This document shows positions 6,691-12,959 of a DNA stretch of 12,959 nt, one piece after another. The notes below the pieces were generated by a model. That model was given only the letters and a program-made list of their open reading frames with translations. It made no database searches and was not told where the DNA came from. The translations under genes and the position numbers were made by a program. Positions within the stretch are counted from its first letter, which is position 1. Each line of letters opens with the position of its first letter. This DNA comes from Ectocarpus siliculosus (lineage: Eukaryota > Sar > Phaeophyceae > Ectocarpales > Ectocarpaceae): positions 158,762 through 171,720 of the forward strand of contig FN648075.1 in NCBI GenBank assembly GCA_000310025.1, read 5' to 3'.

Positions 6691-7310
6691 AGACGGCCCG
6701 GCACCTCGTTTTGTCATCCAACCTACTACCCTCCGCCGCCTGCCGTAAAATAAATTTCTACCATTGGTATTCATCAAGATGTACCGTAGTTGTTTATGCA
6801 TGGTGACCGCTGTACCCCATGTTGTTAACAAGTCTCAGATTCCCCCTTAATAGAGCGTGGGTTCCAGCCGACATCAAAGAGATATATTTATCAACGTATC
6901 AACCCATACGTGCCAAAGACCGCTCTCGGGTGACCCAAACCAACAATCTCGACCTCGTTAACCATTTGTCACGGGGAGCCTATTGCTGTCTGTATGCATA
7001 CAATACTGCTGTATTCCTGATGGCGGCGACGGATGCGAGGGAGGCAGACAAAAGCTGACTGTGGTTGTTGCTTGCCATGCCGTTCCGATACAGCACTGGG
7101 CAGCAAGCAATGGTGCTGTTACAGCACCGTTTGCTGCCCCTTGGGACAAAAAGTTCACCAGATAGAGCGAGTTTCGCACGCACACGCCGACTGCAATACA
7201 CCGCACGCGTGGAAGCTGCTGAGAACGTTGCGTGTGGCATCGAACCTGCCGGCAACTGACAAACGTGTGGCATCGACGATGATTACCCCGAAGGAGAAAG
7301 GGACCGATGG
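6691..7310. other. Stretch without a supportable gene
   Basis: The part up to about 6960 is A/T-richer than its surroundings and could contain further organelle-derived or decayed transposon sequence, but I recognise none. From about 7000 on it is ordinary G/C-balanced DNA with a strong hairpin (7098-7139). The overlapping frames in this part have no splice or composition support. Confidence 0.4.
7098..7139. other. Two-part stem-loop (9 + 7 bp)
   Basis: GGGCAGCAA (7098-7106) pairs with TTGCTGCCC (7131-7139), and GGTGCTG (7112-7118) pairs with CAGCACC (7122-7128), leaving a 3-nt loop and a small asymmetric internal loop. Its role is unknown. It is too short to be a typical miRNA precursor. 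Confidence 0.6.
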
Positions 7311-7319
7311 TATATATAG
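7311..7319 (+). promoter_or_regulatory. TATA-box-like sequence
   Basis: TATATATAG sits in otherwise mixed-composition sequence. An ATG lies 39 bases downstream at 7358, but its frame closes after 16 codons, so any gene would need splicing. It is equally readable on the minus strand (CTATATATA). No further promoter evidence is visible. Confidence 0.2.
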
Positions 7320-7516
7320 CCCGTCTATGCGCTTTGCGAAGGAAAAGAAAGGTCGTCATGCAAGCAACAGAGGATAAAGGCTTCGAAACGTATGCATATC
7401 ATCCATAGACATTGTCTACGGCAATCTAAGGTTTATGCGGTGCGTTGAACGGCAGTGCAGACTGTGCTGCTGAAGCGTGCCTGATCGATGCCCTCCTGAG
7501 ATGTTAGTTGTGTATG

Positions 7517-7543
7517 GCAACGCGACGAGTATCGTCGCGTTGC
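7517..7543. other. Perfect 12-bp stem, 3-nt loop hairpin
   Basis: GCAACGCGACGA (7517-7528), loop GTA, then TCGTCGCGTTGC (7532-7543). All twelve pairs match and the stem is G/C-rich. A run of six T follows about 17 bases downstream on the plus strand, not immediately as a terminator would have. It lies just outside the left end of the duplicated block. Confidence 0.75.
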
Positions 7544-7617
7544 GTGTCTGAAGCTTTCGATTTTTTCAGCTGGTAACAATCAACGTAGACACCCAGAAGA
7601 CGCCCGATGAGCACACA

Positions 7618-8999
7618 GGAACCGGGGGACCCCAAAAAACAAGGCATGAAAAATATAAGAAAGAAAGAAGCGAGAACACAAGAGCCAGACGCGACAGGCT
7701 TCAGGGAGGAGGCAAAAGAGAGCATGGAAAAAGAAAAAACCACGGTCGCCGCTCTCTCTGGACCGCCGGAAACTCTCACATAGCACTGCATATGCAGCAA
7801 ACGTTGGGTAGGGCCCAAGTCAATTGCTTGGCATCACGCGCATCGCTTCACATGCAGCAGCCGGATGCACGGGTAGCCTCTTACTGAGCAAGAAGCAAAA
7901 CGACTGCGGTTGGTTGACGTTCGATGTTGTTGGGACCCCACCGGCGAAAGGCGAGAGAGAGAGAGAGGTAGACTAAAAGAAGAGAGCGGAGAGAAGACAA
8001 GGCATCAACTCTCGAGAAGACACTCACTCTCGTCCCTCTGGCTCACCGCAGGCTGTCGGACATGATGTCACGTTGTGTATCGAACGGTGATATCCGATGT
8101 CGGCTCAGCAACAACAAACACAACAAACAAATGTAGTCGCCGTTTGCGAACTGTGGACTATCTTGTGGTAAGAAGTGAGAACTAAAAAGAGCATGACTAC
8201 ATAGCACCACAGACGAACTATTATCTCAATACGCTTGCCGTCCGCGATAGATGCGCACCGCTGCACGAACGACTGCTGGTTATCATACCTCACTACGTAG
8301 TAAATATAAGATTGATTGTGCTGACATCTACCTTATTATCGCTCAAATTAAGACTTAGCGGCAGACTCAAGGTAACGCAGCAACACGCTTACCGATGCAT
8401 ACCACCCATCCATGCATGCAGCAAAACAAAAAAAGTTGAAGCGGACCGTTTGTTGTTGTTTGTCTCTTCACCTGCTGTGCAGCCGTTGCTCTTCATAGAT
8501 AACGACACCGGAAAAAAGTAGGAGACGCGCATCGCCTACGCGAGCAACGCGTGCAGCACAAAAACAACAGAGACGATAACCTTACGATCTTTGCAGCACA
8601 TTCCGAGCATATACTGCAGCAACCGCATGCATGTGTACAGCAGCAGCCGCATGTGATGTATGTGTACAACGGTCACTCAGGAAGAAAATCACAAACAAAC
8701 GCAAAAAAAAGTAAAAGGTTGTGGCGGGCAGCACGCAGGACCCTCGTTCGCTGTTCAACCGGCCGTTCCCACTGCGAAACAGACAAGGTACAGTGAAGGG
8801 CGACTCTTGCCGGCCATAGGAGGCCGAAGCTGCTCAAACTCGAGGACGGGGAGGGGTCATGATTTGCGATTGATTCCCCACCAAACGGATATCAAACGAT
8901 GAGACTGTTTCAATTAGCTTCAGAAAAGCTTCAGAATTGCGAAACTTGCGGGGCCCAGTCAGAGACATGGCAAGCAAAAAAATTAAAACTGCACTAATG
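7618..8999. repeat. Tandem duplicated block, copy 1
   Basis: Shares a colinear series of matching segments with 9010-10583: the GACAGGCTTCAGGGAGG region (7693 / 9087), CACATAGCACTGCAT, GACGTTCGATGTTGTTGGGA, AACTCTCGAGAAGACACTCA, TAGTCGCCGTTT, ACTCAAGGTAA, GACGATAACCTTA, TCACTCAGGAAGAAAATCAC and CGGCCGTTCCCA. By eye most segments are about 75-85% identical with many small indels. Copy 1 carries about 160 bases near 8200-8361 that copy 2 lacks. Indels are not multiples of three, so the block is not preserved as protein. It contains a GA microsatellite near 7950. Confidence 0.85.
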
Positions 9000-9637
9000 G
9001 GTGGGTGGGTGACCGGCGGACCCCCAAAAGCGAAGCATGAAAAATAAGAATAGAAAGAAGGGAGAACAAGACAAGTGAGCCAGACTCGACAGGCTTCAGG
9101 GAGGTGGCAAAAGAGAGCTAGAAAAACCACCGTCGCCGCTCTGAACCGGAAGCTGTCACATAGCACTGCATGCAGCAAACAGTAGGGGTCATGCCCGTTG
9201 CTTCAAGTAAAGAGGCAGCGCCCATCGCCTCACATGCAGCAGCGGGGTACACGGGTAGCCTCTCACTCAGCAAGAAGCAAAACGATTGCGGTTGACGTTC
9301 GATGTTGTTGGGACCCCAACGGCGATAGGAGAGAGAGAGACAGGTACTACTACTACGTAGACCAAAGGAAGAGAGCGTCGAGAAGGCATTAATTAACTCT
9401 CGAGAAGACACTCACCTCGTCCCTGTGGCCCACCGCAGGCTGTAACGAACGGCGACATCCGATTTGCGCTCAGCCACAATAAACATACCAAATATAGTCG
9501 CCGTTTCCGAACTGTGGAGACTCTCTTTCATCATTTGTGGTATGAAGTATGAAGTTACAACAAAAGAGAACATGATGACTAGACGCACACTCAAGGTAAG
9601 GCAACAACACGCTTACGTTGCTTTACCACCCATGTAT

Positions 9638-9975
9638 GTATATATATATATATTTTTTTTTGTGGGTCTTCACTTCAAATCAGCGCTCACAGCACGAGTG
9701 CCGTTTACTCCAACCCGTGGTCATACAGAAGAGCTCCTCTCTACCCTCCCCTCCTGCGGTACTTTGCCTACGATTTTTTAATGCGAGAAGAGTTCAGCAC
9801 TCTCTTCCCTCTGTGTACACACGAACTAGCGCTATCCACTAGGCCAGGAGCGGAAGCGAGAGAAAAACTCACTTTGCAAGAAACGCTCGTTTACGCCGGG
9901 GTTCGAACCCGTGACCTGACCTCTAGATGGTTTCGAGGATACCAACTAGACCACCGGGCCGACCGGCTAGTATTC
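9638..9975 (-). mobile_element. tRNA-derived SINE-like element
   Basis: On the minus strand the element has a tRNA-like head with box A (TGGTCTAGTTGG, 9953-9942) and box B (GGTTCGAACCC, 9909-9899). A ~240-base unrelated body follows, then an A run of nine and a (TA)n tail (9661-9638). This is the SINE layout: an internal RNA polymerase III promoter at the 5' end and an A-rich 3' tail. The insertion is confirmed by comparison. Copy 1 of the duplicated block is continuous at this site (around 8410-8420), whereas copy 2 has the matching sequence on both sides of the element. A clear target-site duplication could not be made out. A second box-A-like string (TGGCCTAGTGGATAGCGCT, 9846-9828) lies in the body. 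Confidence 0.72.
9894..9966 (-). other. tRNA-like head of the SINE, not a functional tRNA
   Basis: The D-arm (GGTG...TATC) and T-arm (CGGG, loop TTCGAAC, CCCG) fold as in a tRNA, but the acceptor ends do not form a proper 7-bp stem. The anticodon stem is only CCTC/GAGG around an 11-base loop instead of 7. The variable region carries a tandem GGTCAGGTCA, apparently a 5-base duplication. These defects, plus the A-rich tail downstream, argue for a SINE head or tRNA pseudogene and not a working tRNA. No reliable anticodon can be named. Confidence 0.65.
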
Positions 9976-10489
9976 AGCAAGAAAATAAAAAAACGAAGGC
10001 GGACCGTCGGTTGTTGTCTGTATCTTCTATACCGTGCTGCCGTTGGTTTTTCTTCATGGATATCGGCACAGAGAAAAAAAGTGAGGAATGCCCATCTCCA
10101 ACGCGAGCACAGCGTGCAGCCCAAGCGCAGGGACGATAACCTTAACGATCTTTGCAGCATATTCCGAGCATAACAGCAGCAGCCGCATGTGCACAACGTT
10201 CACTCAGGAAGAAAATCACAAAACGAAAAAAAAAGAAAGTTGTGGCGCGCAGCACGCAGGACCCTCTTTCGTTGTTCAGCCGGCCGTTCCCATGGCGAAA
10301 CAGACAAGGAACAGTCAAGGCCGAGTCGGGTCGGCGACAGGAGGTGGAAGCTGCTGAAACTCGGGGAGGGGTCATGGTTTGCGATTGCCTACCGAACCAT
10401 ACTTGGGGCGCCACGAGATTTGCACTGTAGCTCGAGATCAGCATTTGAGACCGGGTCGGGCAAGGGGTGGGCTATGCGAATAAAAGTTC

Positions 10490-10508
10490 CACCCACCCAC
10501 CCACCCAC
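10490..10508. repeat. CCCA microsatellite
   Basis: Four to five (CCCA) units at the edge of copy 2's extra segment. The complementary GGGT repeat sits at the end of copy 1 (about 8998-9011), so this simple repeat may mark an unstable breakpoint. Confidence 0.7.
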
Positions 10509-10583
10509 GGATATTGAAACATGAGACTGAAGCTAAAGCTTCAGAATTTGTAGAAACATCAATATAATCGAAAAATCAAAACT

Positions 10584-11894
10584 GGTTTTATGTGTTTCAT
10601 TTGATCACTGGGGCTTTGAGCCCTCCTGTTATCACTCCTCCTGCTTAGTACCACACACTCTGCAAGTCCAGCAACAGCAGTAGTAGTAGTACACAATAGC
10701 ACCCCTACTTCTTTGCTGGGGGTATCGCACTCTCAATACCACCCCCCCTCTGCACGTGCGGCAGCAGCACGGCGGTGTGTGTTTCAGTTCAGTTCAAGCA
10801 GTGCTAACCCACCCTAGTGGCCACACCGATTCCTGCCCCCGCAAGTGTGCGGAGGTGGTATCGTTCACCCTGATCAACCACCCTGGGTGACCTTCACTCT
10901 TATACTTTTATCACCCGGTCTACACAAGATAACACCCCCCCCCCCCACAACAATACAATACTCGGATACTCGATGACTTTTTTCAAATCCCCACAGAGCT
11001 CCAGCCGACCTCAAACCAAGTGCATCTTGTAGGTGTGGCCTACAGCCATATGAAATGCTACTTAGAAGCTAATTCCGACCAGTGGCGCAGAGATATGCTG
11101 AAAAAGGGGGTTCCGCAGCATGTCAGGAAGCAGTAATCGTCTCGAAACTTCGTCCACACACCTCCAATTGGCCTCACCCCTTTTGCATCGTGTCTGCACG
11201 GTTCATCTTGTTCTTCCAAGCTACCGGACACTCACATCCGATAAGTTCCCGCAGAGATATTGTTCAACAGAGGGGGGTCCGCAGCATCTAGGGGGGGGGG
11301 GGTACTCATAGTCGTGCATGCCGTAGTCGTTAGACCATTGACCCCGTATCCCTTCAAAGCCGGGACGGAGCACGACCGGTTCTCACCGGACCAGGCTCTC
11401 ACATCACCAAGCGCGAAGCGCCGTGAGGTATTCGGCGAGTTGCCGTGAAGGTTGCCCTGCATCCTGCTAAGGGTATTCGGCATCTTGTGCTTACTTCCTT
11501 GCGTGCGGATGACAGCTGTGAATGGCTTAATATATTTTCTGGTGCTTTCACTTCCAGGGACTTTATGAGCATTGTGTAGCTGCCTCGAGGGTGCTTGACC
11601 AATTGAAGACAACGTGGGTGATCATCCCCCTTGCGCGGAGGGAATGTTCTCGACCCCGCACAACATAATCTGCTCGACCACCATTCATGGTTGCCGTAAA
11701 CAAAAAAGCGGTAACCTGGTTGCCGAGCTCACGAAGTGATCGGCTTGTTTTACAACATCGCTGCCAAGCGACGAAAACCCAACCCCGATGGCAAACACCG
11801 GGGGGGGGTCAGGGGGGGGAAATGCCAATTGTCCGCCTATACGTCCCGTTACATAGCTGAACCGCGCCAAACGCTGGCCGCACCGTGTTAGCAC
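10584..11894. other. Stretch without a supportable gene
   Basis: It contains triplet and homopolymer runs (TAG at 10679-10690, C at 10928-10946, G at 11291-11302 and 11800-11819) and a diverged ~37-bp direct repeat (11086-11121 and 11250-11287). The minus-strand frame 11232-11612 (126 codons, no ATG near its start) and a plus-strand open stretch around 11449-11580 have no splice or homology support, and I do not call them. Confidence 0.45.
11086..11287. repeat. Diverged direct repeat, two copies
   Basis: CGCAGAGATAT...GGGGG-TCCGCAGCAT occurs at 11086-11121 and again at 11250-11287, with several substitutions and small indels between. The starts are about 164 bases apart. Confidence 0.5.
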
Positions 11895-12164
11895 GGTCCA
11901 CAGCTATCATTCAAGCCATCGTGCACCCCGATCGGACCACTGGATGCAGGGAAACGCCCACCCATGGGGGCTCAAGGGGCTCAGTGGCCGATGGAGCAGT
12001 TAAGCTTAACTGCTCCACCAGGCCAAACTCTACCTACAGGGTGCTGTTTGTCCTACGAAGATTTGCAATGTGTTTGAATGGCCCACAGCTATCATTCACG
12101 CCATCGGACACCCCGATCGGAGCAATGGATGCAGAGAAATTCCCACCCACGGGGGCTTAGTGGC
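11895..12164. repeat. Direct repeat, two ~90-bp copies 185 bp apart
   Basis: Copy 1 (11895-11989) and copy 2 (12080-12164) share CACAGCTATCATTCA, GCCATCG, CACCCCGATCGGA, TGGATGCAG and CCCACCCA in the same order, about 80% identical by eye. In one plus frame both copies translate to related peptides (TAIIQAIVHPDR and TAIIHAIGHPDR). This could reflect a decayed coding repeat, but neither copy has a start codon or splice sites that I trust. Confidence 0.65.
11992..12017. other. Perfect 26-bp palindrome
   Basis: TGGAGCAGTTAAG is followed directly by its exact reverse complement, with no spacer, centred on an AAGCTT site. GGCC occurs a few bases out on each side. It abuts the end of repeat copy 1 and is missing after copy 2. 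It could be a dimeric protein-binding site, a foldback scar, or a cloning or assembly join at the AAGCTT. Confidence 0.8.
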
Positions 12165-12170
12165 TCGATA

Positions 12171-12313
12171 TAGTGCCGGCATGTGTCCAGAGATTTGGCC
12201 GGCACTGCTGCTGTGTTATTCAAGGTACAGAACGACTTGGCATTTCAGAGTGTGCGAGCTGAAAACACTGTACCGGCACTATACCGGCACCAGGCACTAT
12301 TCGACCGGCACTA
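12171..12313. repeat. Cluster of CCGGCAC(T/C) motifs
   Basis: Four direct copies (12199, 12273, 12284, 12305) and one inverted copy (12171-12179) of CCGGCACTA or a close variant lie within about 140 bases. Spacing is irregular, so this is not a simple tandem repeat. Candidate binding-site cluster or decayed short repeat. Confidence 0.55.
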
Positions 12314-12319
12314 GACAGG

Positions 12320-12716
12320 ACCCACTACTACTGCTGTATACGGACGGTAGTTGGGCGCATGCTGGTGTGTGTACCAGTGATGCGACGGCCGATGTATAGC
12401 AAGTGATAGCCACGACGTAGTCCGTGGGACCCCTTTTTGTCAGTAAGCTGATCCCGCCCATAAAACAGACCGCGGGTGCCCCTAACACCTCGCTTCATCA
12501 AGCTCCGGGACCCTGTGATGAAATTTCAACGATTTTTTGTTTGTTCCTTTCGCGACGTTGCCCAGGACACCGCTGCACCTGGCTTGCTGGGCGGGCAAAG
12601 CGGGCATGATTGGCCTTCTCCTCAAGCACCGGTAAGAGGTTAAAAATGTTGCATGCCCCCCGACACAGTGGTTGCGCGTACTTGTACACACCCGACAATG
12701 GATGGTAGTAAAACGA
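12320..12716. other. Stretch without a supportable gene
   Basis: Plus- and minus-strand frames here are short and have no splice support. A plus frame ending at 12399 contains YTDGS, which resembles an RNase H start motif, but nothing else in the frame fits. Confidence 0.4.
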
Positions 12717-12895
12717 CGGAAAAGCCTGTGTGTAGCTCCGGCATGATGACGCACGTGCACAGCGAGAATAGAGATGAGGATGGGAAAAGAACGTGAAGGA
12801 AGATACCCCCGAAAAGCCTGCGTGTAGCTTTAGCATGAGAACGCGCGTGCTATACCGAGAAAAGAGATGAGGATGCGAAACAAATGTGGAAATCT
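12717..12895. repeat. Two-copy 92-bp tandem repeat
   Basis: Unit 1 (12717-12808) and unit 2 (12809-about 12895) share GAAAAGCCTG, GTGTAGCT, GCATGA, AGAGATGAGGATG and GAAA at constant 92-base spacing, with about 80% identity by eye. No frame is conserved. More units may continue beyond the window. Confidence 0.75.
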
Positions 12896-12959
12896 AATAC
12901 TTCTGTGAGTACGTGTGAGAGCATAAGCACTTGGGCCGATTAGAACAAGAGAACGAAGC

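Larger units (their letters stand above)
9010..10583. repeat. Tandem duplicated block, copy 2 (interrupted)
   Basis: Colinear with 7618-8999 but longer. It is split by a SINE-like insertion at about 9638-9975 and has about 100 extra bases near 10390-10500, ending in a (CCCA)n run. Both copies end in a similar sequence containing AGCTTCAG motifs followed by an A-rich AAATCAAAACTG-like stretch. No gene is supported inside. Confidence 0.85.

Noticed and set aside
6292-6831. 179-codon minus-strand ORF as a real gene
   Set aside because: Only the middle ~46 codons are rpoC2-like. The ends are translated microsatellite (His-Thr repeats), poly-A and unrelated sequence, so the frame is a chance chimera around an inserted fragment.
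6866-6917. Minus-strand words TTTGGCAC and GATGTCGGCT, as in large-subunit rRNA near the peptidyl-transferase region
   Set aside because: The two words are in rRNA order but separated by about 34 unrelated bases instead of lying almost adjacent, and nothing around them matches. Most likely chance; an organelle rRNA scrap is not excluded.
7033-7377. 114-codon plus-strand ORF downstream of the plastid fragment
   Set aside because: It runs through a hairpin and a TATA-like stretch, has Cys-rich low-quality composition, and several overlapping frames are equally open.
7504-7818. Hydrophobic minus-strand ORF in duplicated block copy 1, with a partly similar ORF in copy 2 (8834-9178)
   Set aside because: The two copies differ by indels that are not multiples of three and the frames diverge, so the resemblance is DNA repeat similarity and not a conserved protein.
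9896-9966. Functional tRNA gene on the minus strand
   Set aside because: Boxes A and B are good, but the acceptor stem fails, the anticodon loop is too long and the variable region carries a 5-base duplication. It reads as a SINE head or pseudogene.
7618-10583. Long terminal repeats of a retrotransposon
   Set aside because: The copies abut each other with no internal region and show no TG...CA ends or primer-binding site.
11232-11612. 126-codon minus-strand ORF
   Set aside because: No ATG near the start, crosses a C homopolymer and a diverged DNA repeat, no splice or homology support.
11895-12895. CRISPR-like array from repeated motifs near the right end
   Set aside because: Repeats are few, diverged, of different kinds and irregularly spaced, and the context is eukaryotic.

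Overview
This looks like nuclear DNA of a eukaryotic alga with a red-lineage (stramenopile-type) plastid. Evidence: about half G+C, no bacterial operon structure, many microsatellites and G/C homopolymers, candidate exons bounded by GT...AG splice sites, a tRNA-derived SINE-like insertion, a terminal-inverted-repeat element, and a short fragment of the plastid gene rpoC2 embedded in unrelated DNA. Brown alga is my best guess, but nothing here proves a genus. No long intact gene is present. Every gene model below was built by eye from reading frames and splice signals and is tentative.

Layout. 1-203 is a homopolymer-dominated, probably low-quality end. 274-1504 may hold three exons of a minus-strand gene. 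1858-2447 may hold two exons of a plus-strand gene with a 67-nt intron. That candidate runs into an inverted repeat (2320-2371 / 2606-2662) whose arms carry a retrotransposon-integrase-like motif. 2663-3689 shows little. 3690-4105 is a non-autonomous element with long terminal inverted repeats. 4291-5129 is a two-exon minus-strand gene model for a small secretory-pathway or membrane-anchored protein with a P-loop-like motif. It is divergent from a plus-strand gene model starting at 5507. 6544-6690 is the plastid rpoC2 fragment. 7098-7139 and 7517-7543 are strong hairpins. 7618-10583 is a diverged tandem duplication of a roughly 1.4-kb block. Its second copy is interrupted by a SINE-like insertion (9638-9975) with tRNA-type box A and box B. 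10584-12959 is mostly non-coding, with small direct repeats, a perfect 26-bp palindrome, a cluster of CCGGCAC motifs and a 92-bp tandem repeat.

The genes do not form a recognisable pathway. The window reads as a repeat-rich, gene-poor interval containing a few gene edges. The best leads are the SINE caught in one of two duplicated blocks, the plastid-DNA insertion, the inverted-repeat element and the spliced P-loop membrane-protein model.
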